Assembly (NCBI GenBank): GCA_023132505.1
Contig: JAGLYE010000010.1
Coordinates: 1-15,872 of the forward strand
Reading direction: 5' to 3'
DNA: 15,872 bases
Source of the DNA: Bacteroidales bacterium
GTDB lineage: Bacteria; Bacteroidota; Bacteroidia; Bacteroidales; B18-G4
The translations under genes were made by a program, and so were the position numbers. Positions 1 through 8,065 of the stretch are shown piece by piece (within the stretch, counting starts at the first letter, position 1; each line of letters begins with the position of its first letter). The notes under the pieces were generated by a model that saw only the letters and a list, made by a program, of their open reading frames with translations, made no database searches and had not been told where the DNA came from.

Positions 1-428
1 TGTCTGTTGTTTGTCGCAAATGCGGCAGCGTCCGTTATGTTAAAGCAGGTTTTGTAAATACAGTTCAGCGATACAGCTGCAATGATTGCGGATGTCATTT
101 CACCATGAGCAGGAGGGGGGTTTCGGTGGATGTAAAGCGGGTGGCAGTCCATCTTTACTTGGAGGGTATGGGGTTCAGGGCCATTAGCAGGATTACCGGA
201 ATCAGTGATGTTGCCATTGCCAAATGGATCAATCCCATGAAGGGAAATCTTTCTCCAATACGTAAACAGCGGATCAGAGTGACCGAACTGCATAAGCTTG
301 AGCATTTCTTTATCACCAAGGAATTATTTAATAAATATGGCTGGCTTCTTATCGGTATCGAAGAGAATAAAGACGTATGCCTCTTTGGCTCCTATACATC
401 AGGGAACTGTCGGCTAACTGCGAAATGA
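1..428 (+). pseudogene. IS1-type transposase fragment (InsA-like zinc ribbon and HTH, truncated InsB-like part)
   Basis: An open frame in phase with position 3 runs in from the window edge and stops at 426-428. Its N-terminal part has two CxxC pairs (CRKC, then CNDC) around a VKAGF...QRYSC core, which is the zinc ribbon typical of IS1-family InsA. A helix-turn-helix-like stretch follows (MGFRAISRITGISDVAIAKWI). The tail (GWLLIGIEENKDVCLFGSY) resembles the start of the InsB catalytic region, but the frame ends about 20 residues later, so most of the DDE domain is absent. The ATG at 105 lies after the zinc ribbon and is probably not the true start. No terminal inverted repeats could be identified. 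The family call rests on the cysteine pattern and HTH; whether the fragment is a decayed IS or a short regulatory relative is open. Confidence 0.6.
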
Positions 429-444
429 GAAGGTTAAATTAGTA

Positions 445-521
445 GGCAGTAGGCAGTAGGCAGTATCCGGTATCTGGTATCTGATGCCCGGTACCCGGAA
501 CCTTGTACCCGGTACCCGATA
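445..521. repeat. Run of eleven degenerate 7-bp repeats
   Basis: Read in 7-bp steps from 445, the sequence is GGCAGTA three times (445-465), then TCCGGTA (466-472), TCTGGTA (473-479), TCTGATG, CCCGGTA (487-493), CCCGGAA, CCTTGTA, CCCGGTA (508-514) and CCCGATA (515-521). The phase holds throughout. Eight of the eleven units end in GTA or its near variant ATA; the other endings are GAA and ATG. The run fills much of the 170-bp gap between the transposase fragment and the lipoprotein gene. There is no sign of coding. The units are too short and too contiguous for a CRISPR array. Confidence 0.85.
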
Positions 522-531
522 TCATATATAA

Positions 532-539
532 TAAGTTTG
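532..539 (+). promoter_or_regulatory. Candidate Bacteroidota -7 promoter box before the lipoprotein-receptor unit
   Basis: TAAGTTTG matches the Bacteroidota -7 consensus TAnnTTTG exactly and lies 59 bases upstream of the lipoprotein start codon. That would give a leader of about 50 bases. The nearest upstream TTG (503-505) is about 26 bases away, longer than the usual 19-21, so the -33 element is weak or absent. The box directly follows the heptamer repeats. Confidence 0.35.
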
Positions 540-598
540 CAATATTCTAAAAAAATCTACTTACTATTGCTTCTTAATAACCCAAATCCCATTGAATC

Positions 599-1741
599 AT
601 GCGAAAGGTCTTGTTCCTGATCCTGGTGTTCACAGTATTCATTATTGGCTGTAATGAGCCAGGCAATAAGAAAAGAACAAAGCGCGAAAGGGAAGCCCCT
701 ACATATACTATCGGTATCAATCTGTCTCTAAGCGGGAATGGAAGTTATTTTACTGAGGAGGTCAAAAAAGGCCTGGAACTCTCTTTCGATTACATTAATA
801 ATGAATCTGAAAGGATGATCATAAATGCCATTTATGATGATAATAAACTTAATCCGAAAGATGCGGTTACCATAACAAAGAAATTTCTTGAAATTGATGA
901 TGTAGATCTGATCATCAGTGGTTATACCCCGATCATTCAGGCTACGATAGGGCTGGTTGATCAACACGGTGTACCTATGCTGGTTACCCTGTCAAGCGTC
1001 GAGGAGATCGCAAAGCCTTATAAATGGGCCTTCCGTGATTTTGAGCTCGAATCAGTGATTATGCCCCTGATGGCGTCATATGCTTATTCAGGATTGGAGA
1101 TGCGAAAGGGATCGTGGCTGGTTATCAATGATGATATGGGAGCCGATGCTGTGAAATTCTTCAGTGAAAAATTTGCTGAAGAAGGAGGTGAAATGATAAA
1201 GGGTGAAGTATTTGAGGCTTCAGAAATGGATCTTCGCAATAAGATCAATAAAGTTATGGCAAATGATCCCGATTTTATTATTGTCATCGGACGTGGTTCG
1301 GCCATGATCAATGCCTGCAGGCAAATACGGGAACGTGACCGGGAAATACCTATCCTCAGCAATAATACAGTCGACAATGACATTGTTTGGGAAGCCCTGG
1401 GTGGGAATGAGAGCAATATATGGTTTCCCCGGCCCTATACAGACTTAGAAAGCATCCGCTATAGAAAGGTAAATGAACGTTTCAAAGAGAAATACGGCCA
1501 TGAGATGAACTGGCTGAACATATATGGTGTTTCAATAGCAAATTACCTTACACAGGGGCTCAGAAAAAGCGGAGGTGATAAAGAATCTATGAGAAACTAC
1601 CTCATGACACTGAATGTACCATCACTTCGTGGTATGCTGGTAATGAATGAAAGCAGTGATGTAAATATTCCGCATGAGATATTCAGGCGGCTTGATGGGA
1701 AATCTATAGCGGTAGTGGCATTTGAACCTGCGGAAAACTAA
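599..1741 (+). CDS. LivK-like substrate-binding lipoprotein (periplasmic binding protein type 6 family)
   Basis: The 380-residue protein starts with a lipoprotein signal peptide: MRK, a hydrophobic core and the lipobox IIGC with Cys18. The mature part begins YTIGINLSLSGNGSYF, a match to the first strand and ligand loop of branched-chain amino-acid-type binding proteins (Peripla_BP_6). The family pattern continues with AIYDDNKLNPKDAV, LIISGYTPIIQATIGLV, VPMLVTLSS, a second-lobe start SWLVINDDMGADAVKFF, and FIIVIGRGS. The length is normal for the family. Members bind small ligands, often amino acids, and normally feed an ABC permease, but no permease or ATPase of that type is present nearby. 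The TonB-dependent receptor gene follows after 32 bases and is probably co-transcribed, so the two may act in one uptake or sensing route. The ligand cannot be told from the sequence. Confidence 0.85.
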   Translation: MRKVLFLILVFTVFIIGCNEPGNKKRTKREREAPTYTIGINLSLSGNGSYFTEEVKKGLELSFDYINNESERMIINAIYDDNKLNPKDAVTITKKFLEIDDVDLIISGYTPIIQATIGLVDQHGVPMLVTLSSVEEIAKPYKWAFRDFELESVIMPLMASYAYSGLEMRKGSWLVINDDMGADAVKFFSEKFAEEGGEMIKGEVFEASEMDLRNKINKVMANDPDFIIVIGRGSAMINACRQIRERDREIPILSNNTVDNDIVWEALGGNESNIWFPRPYTDLESIRYRKVNERFKEKYGHEMNWLNIYGVSIANYLTQGLRKSGGDKESMRNYLMTLNVPSLRGMLVMNESSDVNIPHEIFRRLDGKSIAVVAFEPAEN

Positions 1742-1773
1742 AGAAAAAAATAAACCCAAATAACCTCAACAGT

Positions 1774-4461
1774 ATGAAAAAAGTTTTACAATTCATCTTA
1801 TTAGCGATTGCTGCGATTTGCCTGTCATCGGCTGTATATGCTCAGACAGCTGCAATCAGCGGCTTTGTTTACGACCTTGACAGCGGCGAGCCGCTGGAGA
1901 TGGCAAATATCAAAGTGAAAGGAACAAGCATTGGAAGCACCAGTGACGAGAATGGGTTCTTTAGCTTTGATGTAAGCAGCACCGGCAAGATTTTCATTGA
2001 AGTATCCTATATCGGTTATAAGGATGTTGAAATGGAGGTTGAGCCCGGAATTATCCTGCAGATCAAGCTTGAACCCGATGTGATAATGGGTGCAGAAGTA
2101 GTGATCAGTGCATCCCGCGTGGATGAAAAAATCATGGAAGCCCCGCTCACAATTCAGAAAATGAATGTTAAACAGATAGAAAACGCAGCATCAGGAGATT
2201 ATTTTAGTGATCTGTCTAACATGCGTGATGTTGAGATCATTAATAACAGTATTGGCTTCAAGGTTTTCAATGCAAGGGGCTTCAATACTACATCTCAGTT
2301 ACGTGTGGTTCAGTTCATTGATGGGGTCGATAATCAACTTCCTACTATCAATATCGTAACCGGCAATATGTTCGGAGTGAACGATCTGGATCTGGAAAGC
2401 GTGGAGGTGATCTCCGGCCCTGCATCAGCCATGTATGGCCCCAATGCCATGCAGGGTGTGCTGAGTATGAACACCAAAAGCCCATTTAAATATCGTGGGG
2501 TTAGCCTGAGGTTCAAAGCGGGTACACGTGAGTATGGCGAAGTCCAGTTCCGCTACGCCGATGTATTTGCCAAAGGAAAACTCGGTTTTAAGATCACAGG
2601 CTCAGCAATGACGGCAAAGGATTGGGTCGCAGATGATCCTAAGGCCAATCGTTATGGAAACCAGCCTACACCACCGCAGAATTTCAACCAGGTAATTCAG
2701 GATAAGGCTGATGAGGGAATTCCTATTTTTCAACAGTTCGTGGATTATGCAGCTCAGTACCCCGATGCCAACCCCGGCATGGTTCAGTTTAAGATGCCCG
2801 GATATATGGAATCGGAGTTATATGACGGCAAAACCAATAACTTCAAGATCGGTGGCGGGCTTTATTATAAAGCCATGAAGGAAATGATGCTTTCGTATGA
2901 AGGCCGTTATTCAACGGGTACGAGTATTTATATGGGAAACAACCGTGCTCCCATGGAGGGTTTTTACCAGATGCAACACGTACTTGGACTCGATTATAAA
3001 GGTTTTTCATTCAAGGCATATATGAGCCAGGATGATACCAAAAATATATACAGCCTGCCTGCTACAGGCGTGCTCATGGGATTCTCATCCATGAAAAATG
3101 TTGGCCCTGCTTTCCTGGGCACTTATGTAGGCTCCATCGCTGAATTGAGTGGTGGCTTTAGCAACCCCTACAACCCTGCATGGGGAGAGGTAGCCGAGGG
3201 CAGCGCCATGATGGCTGCCAATGGGCAGTGGCTCCAGCCGGGTACGTCTGAATGGGATGCAGCATTTGATAAGGTAACCAGCAACCCTCCGCCTTTTGGT
3301 TCCAACTTTCAGAACAAGACCTGCCTGTATCACCTGGAAGCACTCTATAATCATAGTTTTAACAAGATTGACCTGAATGTGGGTGCCTCTTTCAGGAATA
3401 CAAACCCGGTGTCACACGGGGCGGTATTTGCAGATACTGCCGGTATTAAAATCAACGTTGCAGAATATGGCGGTTTCGCCCAGGCGATCTGGAATGCAGT
3501 TGAAAACCGCCTGAAAATTTTTGGTTCTGTTCGGGTTGATAAAAGCTCAAACTATGACCTGCAATTATCACCCAGGCTGGCGTTTGTGTTTAATGTGAAC
3601 GAGAACCATGTATTAAGATTGACCGGACAATCAGCGTTCCGCAGCCCTGCAGTAACCGACCAGTACCAGTACCTGAATAAAGGTTATGGATTCACCATTG
3701 GAAATATTAATGGCTTTGGGAATGCATATACCTATTCATCAGTAGTGGCATTTGATGGTACTAATCCGCAAGTATTGCAAACAACCTATGTGGATGGTGT
3801 GAAACCTGAACAGCTCCAAAGTATCGAGCTTGGATATAATGGCCTGATCACAAAGAAATTCTTTGTCGACCTGAGCCTTTATTACAATATGTATTCAGAC
3901 TTCATTACTTATGTTGAGGTGGCAAGGCCCAATGGTGATGCCGTTGCAGGTGAACCAAGTGGCGTAGAGGCGATCAAAACAAGGAACTATACACGTTATC
4001 TGGTAGCAACAAATACCAATCAGGATATGAATACCTATGGTGCCAGTATAGGGCTTACATATTTCATCAAGTCCACCCTCAAAGTTTATGGGAACTATAC
4101 TTATTCAAAACTGGATACGGCCAACTTTGATAAAAACTTTATGCTGGCATACAATACGCCGGAACATAAGATCAATATTGGTATGGAGGGAAAGATATAC
4201 AAGGGCTTTGGTTTTGCACTCAACTGGAGGTGGGTTGATGATTATACCTGGGAATCTGTATTCGCGCCCTATCCGAACCTTATCAAATCATACAATGTAA
4301 CAGATCTGCAGTTCAGCTTTGAAGTGCCGCGACTGATGTCGACTCTCAGAGTGGGCGGATCGAATATATTTAACCAGGAATATATACAGGCAACAGGAAT
4401 GCCGCAGATCGGAGCATTCTACTATGCTTCATGGACATTTAATTTTGACTTTAAGAAATAA
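1774..4461 (+). CDS. TonB-dependent outer-membrane receptor with carboxypeptidase-regulatory-like domain
   Basis: The 895-residue protein has a signal peptide (about 1-24, ending AVYAQ). A CarboxypepD_reg-like beta domain follows at about 27-103 (SGFVYDLDSGEPLEMANIKV, YIGYKDVEMEV), which is typical of Bacteroidota receptors. The plug domain lies at about 110-235, with VVISASRVDEKIMEAPL, FNARGF, QFIDGVDNQLP and the hallmark VEVISGPASAMYGPNAMQGVL. The rest is a beta-barrel with alternating hydrophobic strands, ending YASWTFNFDFKK at the C-terminus. It imports a ligand across the outer membrane using TonB energy. It is shorter than typical SusC proteins and no SusD gene adjoins it, so a polysaccharide-utilisation role is not supported. 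The upstream partner is a LivK-like lipoprotein and a strong terminator follows. The substrate is unknown. Confidence 0.92.
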   Translation: MKKVLQFILLAIAAICLSSAVYAQTAAISGFVYDLDSGEPLEMANIKVKGTSIGSTSDENGFFSFDVSSTGKIFIEVSYIGYKDVEMEVEPGIILQIKLEPDVIMGAEVVISASRVDEKIMEAPLTIQKMNVKQIENAASGDYFSDLSNMRDVEIINNSIGFKVFNARGFNTTSQLRVVQFIDGVDNQLPTINIVTGNMFGVNDLDLESVEVISGPASAMYGPNAMQGVLSMNTKSPFKYRGVSLRFKAGTREYGEVQFRYADVFAKGKLGFKITGSAMTAKDWVADDPKANRYGNQPTPPQNFNQVIQDKADEGIPIFQQFVDYAAQYPDANPGMVQFKMPGYMESELYDGKTNNFKIGGGLYYKAMKEMMLSYEGRYSTGTSIYMGNNRAPMEGFYQMQHVLGLDYKGFSFKAYMSQDDTKNIYSLPATGVLMGFSSMKNVGPAFLGTYVGSIAELSGGFSNPYNPAWGEVAEGSAMMAANGQWLQPGTSEWDAAFDKVTSNPPPFGSNFQNKTCLYHLEALYNHSFNKIDLNVGASFRNTNPVSHGAVFADTAGIKINVAEYGGFAQAIWNAVENRLKIFGSVRVDKSSNYDLQLSPRLAFVFNVNENHVLRLTGQSAFRSPAVTDQYQYLNKGYGFTIGNINGFGNAYTYSSVVAFDGTNPQVLQTTYVDGVKPEQLQSIELGYNGLITKKFFVDLSLYYNMYSDFITYVEVARPNGDAVAGEPSGVEAIKTRNYTRYLVATNTNQDMNTYGASIGLTYFIKSTLKVYGNYTYSKLDTANFDKNFMLAYNTPEHKINIGMEGKIYKGFGFALNWRWVDDYTWESVFAPYPNLIKSYNVTDLQFSFEVPRLMSTLRVGGSNIFNQEYIQATGMPQIGAFYYASWTFNFDFKK

Positions 4462-4485
4462 GTTGACGGAAAAATACCCTTACAC

Positions 4486-4516
4486 AAAGCCCTGCTTATT
4501 GGCGGGGCTTTTTTTT
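4486..4516 (+). terminator. Intrinsic terminator after the receptor gene
   Basis: A 10-bp stem pairs AAAGCCCTGC (4486-4495) with GCGGGGCTTT (4502-4511), with one G-U wobble and a 6-base loop. It runs into a tract of eight T residues (4509-4516). It starts 25 bases after the receptor stop codon and would end the lipoprotein-receptor transcript. Confidence 0.9.
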
Positions 4517-4596
4517 ATCTGAATCTTTTTCTACTTTTAACTATCGAAACCGATATCAGATGTGCTATGATTAATATCTTTTTGAAAAATTACAGG

Positions 4597-4644
4597 AAAA
4601 AGAAAAAGAAAAAAGTTCGAAAGAAAAGGAAAGAAAAACGAATC
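4597..4644 (+). promoter_or_regulatory. Purine-rich leader before the methyltransferase start
   Basis: The 48 bases before the ATG at 4645 are almost entirely A and G (repeated AAAAAG and GAAAG blocks), with no classical Shine-Dalgarno site at the usual spacing. A-rich leaders commonly support translation starts in Bacteroidota. If translated from the upstream ATG at 4567, this stretch would give an implausible lysine/arginine-rich extension, so it is better read as leader. A TATCTTTTTG at 4575-4584 is a loose match to the -7 box. Confidence 0.4.
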
Positions 4645-5292
4645 ATGACCCTGGAGGATAAAAGGGATGGCTGGACGAAAAAATGGGGTTCTGATGATTT
4701 TGATCCGGACTGGGAACTAAAATCATTCCCGGAAAGCATCAGGGAATTGATTGAGGATGGATTGTTACCTGATGGGACCACGGTAGTTGATATCGGTTGC
4801 GGTTCAGGCTATCTGGCAGCAAAGCTTGCTGAAAAAGCTTATCAGGTAACCGCATTTGATTTTGCAGAAACTGCTATTGAAAAGGCACGGAAAAATTATC
4901 CGGAAGGCCCCGGACTTAAGTATTATGTTGCTGATGCGACAGCCCCATTACCTTTTATTGATACCTTCAGAATCGGCATTGACAGAGGTACTTTGCATAC
5001 CCTGCCTATGAATAATCATCCTGACTACGTTAAGAATATTTCCCCTATTATTGAATCAGATGGTTTGTTGATTATAATTTATGCAGAGCAAATTGCCAGA
5101 AAGCTATCAGGTTCACCGAAAGATAATCATGGTGATTCATTGAAAGATCATATTTTTAAATTATTTGAACAAACTTTTAATATTATCGATTTTGAGAATA
5201 TAATGATCCAAAGTCAAAACAAGGATGATGTCCCTGGATTTCTGATCATTCTAAGAAGAAATGGAGAGAAAATAAGCGGTGTGAACCTTTAA
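4645..5292 (+). CDS. Class I SAM-dependent methyltransferase (TPMT/TehB-like)
   Basis: From the ATG at 4645 the protein has 215 residues. It shows the Rossmann-fold methyltransferase pattern: motif I VVDIGCGSG (47-55), the acidic end of strand 2 at AFDF (about D72), motif ADATAPLP (96-103), and IDRGTLHTLP (112-121). The opening DGWTKKWGSDDFDPDW and the DRGTLHTLP segment resemble small-molecule methyltransferases of the thiopurine/tellurite-resistance type. The substrate is not evident. An upstream in-frame ATG at 4567 would add 26 mostly Lys/Arg residues encoded by the purine-rich leader and was not chosen. The stop codon overlaps that of the convergent acyltransferase gene. A link to the glycan locus is possible but unsupported, as the gene lies on the other strand. 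Confidence 0.85.
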   Translation: MTLEDKRDGWTKKWGSDDFDPDWELKSFPESIRELIEDGLLPDGTTVVDIGCGSGYLAAKLAEKAYQVTAFDFAETAIEKARKNYPEGPGLKYYVADATAPLPFIDTFRIGIDRGTLHTLPMNNHPDYVKNISPIIESDGLLIIIYAEQIARKLSGSPKDNHGDSLKDHIFKLFEQTFNIIDFENIMIQSQNKDDVPGFLIILRRNGEKISGVNL

Positions 5293-6221
5293 TTTATTTT
5301 GATTTCTTTATCAACATGATTAAGGTAAGCCTCTATATGACCGGGATTGATAAGCTGGGGACTTTCCATCCATTTTTCACTTAGCAGGTCAACATATTGT
5401 TTTATGATTGAGTTGATCCTTTTTTTCCTGCTCATTTCGTCATTTCCTTTGTCGAGTACTGGATATAGGTCAACCTGGATAAAATTATTTTTTTTGGGAT
5501 ATATAAATATCGGAATGATCTCTGCATCTGTACTCAGGGCCAGTTCTGCGTAACTCTCCCTGAAAGTTCTCAGTTTTCCGATAAATGGAAACGTGATCCC
5601 TGATTTACCCTGATATCCATCACCCAGAAGGTGTATAATACCACCATTATTTAATACTTGCCTTGCTTCCATCAGCACCTTGAAAAGCTCTGCAGTAGAA
5701 AGGTTGCTAAAAACCAGGGTTTTGGCCTTAATGTCAGGATTAATTGCTGTAAATTTCGGTGTATCAGCCCCCCTGGTTCCAATGATGGTATAAAAATCCT
5801 GAAATCCTATTCTTGGGATTATCGAGATGCTCATCTCACCATAGCCAAAATGGCTGTTCAGGAGGATAACCCCTTTGCCCTTATTATGACTTTCTACAAG
5901 TGTTTCAAGATTCGATATTTGAACATACTTCGTAAATTTCTTATCACTTAGATATGAGAATGATGCCAGCCGCCATTGTTTGATAAAGGATTTTTCAAGC
6001 ATCTCACTCAACATCTGAACACCTCCGTCACTTATTTCTGAGTCTTTTAGAAAAGTTTTAAAGGCACGCACTTTCTTTTTGAAGTATTTCTGCCGGGCAT
6101 ATGGTGTTCCTGTGAAGTATTTTATCATGCGTGATCCTGTCCGGTAGGAAATCCTTTTTGCGGCCCATGTAGTGAGGAAAAGATTCTTGATCTTGTCTGC
6201 GATTTTTTTCTTAATGATCAT
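5289..6221 (-). CDS. LpxL/HtrB-like lysophospholipid acyltransferase
   Basis: The 310-residue protein shows the lipid A biosynthesis acyltransferase pattern. The catalytic HX4E motif is in LLNSHFGYGEMS (His124, Glu129). The second block is YTIIGTRGADT (144-154). Then come GGIIHLLGDGYQGKSGITFPFIG (193-215) and FRESYAELALSTDAEIIPIFIY (220-241). Length is close to that of LpxL enzymes, which are membrane-associated and transfer acyl groups from acyl carrier protein. The N-terminus is basic, with little clear transmembrane character. The start overlaps the end of the adenylation-carrier gene by 11 bases, implying translational coupling. I infer that the upstream carrier domain may supply its acyl donor and that the acceptor is a glycolipid or glycan made by this locus. 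A conventional role in lipid A or ornithine-lipid acylation cannot be excluded. Confidence 0.82.
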   Translation of the reverse strand: MIIKKKIADKIKNLFLTTWAAKRISYRTGSRMIKYFTGTPYARQKYFKKKVRAFKTFLKDSEISDGGVQMLSEMLEKSFIKQWRLASFSYLSDKKFTKYVQISNLETLVESHNKGKGVILLNSHFGYGEMSISIIPRIGFQDFYTIIGTRGADTPKFTAINPDIKAKTLVFSNLSTAELFKVLMEARQVLNNGGIIHLLGDGYQGKSGITFPFIGKLRTFRESYAELALSTDAEIIPIFIYPKKNNFIQVDLYPVLDKGNDEMSRKKRINSIIKQYVDLLSEKWMESPQLINPGHIEAYLNHVDKEIKIN

Positions 6222-8016
6222 CCTTCCCCTCCTGCAAGTTTTTAATGATAACAGCCATGGCCTCTATTGTCGGGGTTTTCAGGACACTGTCCAGGTCGAA
6301 TTTAATGCCAAAAGTCTTTTCAATGGTGTCAAAAGCAACAAACAATTTCAGTGAATCATGCCCGGCTTGCAGGATATTCTCCTGCACTCCGATCTGATAA
6401 ACATCAAAGTGTTTTTTAAAAATCAGAACCAATTGATCTTCAATAGGGTTACTGGCATGCTTAATTTCTTTATCAGCTGAGATTTGTTTCCAATCAGGAT
6501 CCGGCATTGAAAGGTAATCTGTCTTTCCTGAATCAGTTTTGGGCAGGCTATCCAGCTTGATCAGGAATTTTGGAATCATGAAATCGGGGAGCCTTCTAAG
6601 AAATACCGTTTGAAGCACTTTCTCCTCAACTTTCCTGTTATACCTGCAGACATAATATGCCGTAATGACTTTATTGCCAAGCGGGTCTTCTTTAAGCACA
6701 GCTGCGACCTCCTGTATATCCTTCATGTACAATAAGCAGTTTTCTATTTCACTTAGATCAACCCGCTGCCCGCGGATCTTTACCATAGAGTCACCTCGGC
6801 CAACATGGACGATGTTCCCATCGGATTTTCTATATGCAAGGTCACGGCTGTTGAACCTCCTTATATCCTCCTGAGGCGGGAAGTCCTGATCTGATAATTC
6901 CGGTTTGTCCCAGTAGCCCAGTGCTGCATACCGACTGTAGATGATAATCTCTCCAATCTGGTTTGGCTCACATTCTATACCATCCTTATTCTGTATCTCA
7001 ATTTCAATTCCTTCAACAGGAAGCCCGATAGGTATGATATTTTGATTAGGCAAAGTGTTTTTCTTCATTCGGAAAGCACATGCAAGGAACATTTCTGTGC
7101 TTGCATACATGTTAATAATATCAGTACTAGACTTCAGATATGGACGTATTTGCAGGATGTCATTGTAGTACAGGCTTTCACCAGCGATCATAAGGATCCT
7201 TAACTTTTCGAGCTTAAATCCTTTTTCCAGGGTAGCCCTGAAATGTCGCATTACGGAGGGGATCATCAAACAGACCGTGATACTCTCCTTAATAAAGAAC
7301 TCGGACAGGCCGGGAAATCCAAACTTCTTCAGATTATAAATTGCCAGGGTAGCACCATTGAGCAGTGCACCCAGTGATGGCATTGCATGTGCGGAGAAAC
7401 CGATTGAGAAGTAGTAAGAAAAAATATCGTCAGGACTGATCCGAATGTACTCAGAAAATCTTTTTATAAAGTGCATCTGGTTCCTGTGACTGGTATAAAC
7501 ACCTTTAGGCTCACCGGTGGACCCTGAGGTGTAAAGGATATGAATAATATCATCGGCAACAGGATATTTTTCAGGTTGATGCGTGTTCTGCCTGAAATCT
7601 ATCTCATCAATGTTGATGATCACCCGGTCGTGGGACAGGGATCTTATCTGTCCAAGATTCACGTTGTCGGTGATAATTGCAGCTGCTGACGAATCCGTTA
7701 CAGCGAATTCAATGCGATGTGCAGGCCAGCTTGTATCTATGGGTACGTATGCACAGCCCGATTTGATTATTCCCAGAAGTGAGACCAGCTGGTTAGCTCC
7801 ATAGGAAAGGAAAATAGCAATTTGTTTTTGATCTGATCCCAATGACAGGATCTGGTTCGCTATCACGTTGGCCTTTTCCTGAAGAGATCTGTAGGTGAGT
7901 GCATTTTTGCCGTCTTTAATTGCGATCTTATTACCAAAAGTACCAGCAATTATATCGAATCTTTCAACTATACTCTGCTCAGTATTCAGTATTGGGATCT
8001 GCTTTTTTGGTTTCAT
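6211..8016 (-). CDS. Adenylation-carrier didomain protein (AMP-binding enzyme plus phosphopantetheine carrier)
   Basis: The 601-residue protein contains an ANL-family adenylation domain (about 15-505) and a C-terminal carrier domain (about 522-595). Motifs seen are A3 YTSGSTGEPKG (162-172), A5-like NMYASTE (302-308), A7/A8 around RDLAYRKSDG and RGDSMVKIRGQRVDLSEIE (407-425), and A10 LPKTDSGKTDY with the catalytic Lys498. The carrier site is LQAGHDSLK, with Ser555 as the phosphopantetheine attachment residue. In the A4 region the FDxS of amino-acid domains reads FSAH, so the Asp that binds the alpha-amine is Ser208. This argues against an ordinary alpha-amino acid. There is no condensation or thioesterase domain. 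The protein likely activates an acid and loads it on its own carrier. A promoter candidate and a GGAGG 13 bases upstream of the ATG precede it; the acyltransferase gene overlaps its end. Confidence 0.88.
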   Translation of the reverse strand: MKPKKQIPILNTEQSIVERFDIIAGTFGNKIAIKDGKNALTYRSLQEKANVIANQILSLGSDQKQIAIFLSYGANQLVSLLGIIKSGCAYVPIDTSWPAHRIEFAVTDSSAAAIITDNVNLGQIRSLSHDRVIINIDEIDFRQNTHQPEKYPVADDIIHILYTSGSTGEPKGVYTSHRNQMHFIKRFSEYIRISPDDIFSYYFSIGFSAHAMPSLGALLNGATLAIYNLKKFGFPGLSEFFIKESITVCLMIPSVMRHFRATLEKGFKLEKLRILMIAGESLYYNDILQIRPYLKSSTDIINMYASTEMFLACAFRMKKNTLPNQNIIPIGLPVEGIEIEIQNKDGIECEPNQIGEIIIYSRYAALGYWDKPELSDQDFPPQEDIRRFNSRDLAYRKSDGNIVHVGRGDSMVKIRGQRVDLSEIENCLLYMKDIQEVAAVLKEDPLGNKVITAYYVCRYNRKVEEKVLQTVFLRRLPDFMIPKFLIKLDSLPKTDSGKTDYLSMPDPDWKQISADKEIKHASNPIEDQLVLIFKKHFDVYQIGVQENILQAGHDSLKLFVAFDTIEKTFGIKFDLDSVLKTPTIEAMAVIIKNLQEGKDDH

Positions 8017-8065
8017 TTTTCAATATTTTCCTCCAATATATTTATGGGCTCTCTAAAACAATTGA

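Noticed and set aside
445..521. CRISPR array
   Set aside because: The units are 7 bp, contiguous and without spacers; no cas genes are nearby.
4088..4300. 70-residue + strand frame inside the receptor gene
   Set aside because: It is an alternative frame of a clearly conserved beta-barrel coding region and shows no recognisable features.
1774..4461. SusC/SusD-type polysaccharide utilisation locus
   Set aside because: There is no SusD-like gene, no glycoside hydrolase or sulfatase, and the receptor is shorter than usual SusC proteins.
4567..4644. N-terminal extension of the methyltransferase from the ATG at 4567
   Set aside because: It would add 26 mostly Lys/Arg residues from a purine-rich tract. 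The ATG at 4645 gives a normal family start with a typical A-rich leader.
6211..8016. Non-ribosomal peptide synthetase module
   Set aside because: There is no condensation, epimerisation or thioesterase domain, and the amine-binding Asp is missing. A stand-alone loading protein fits better.
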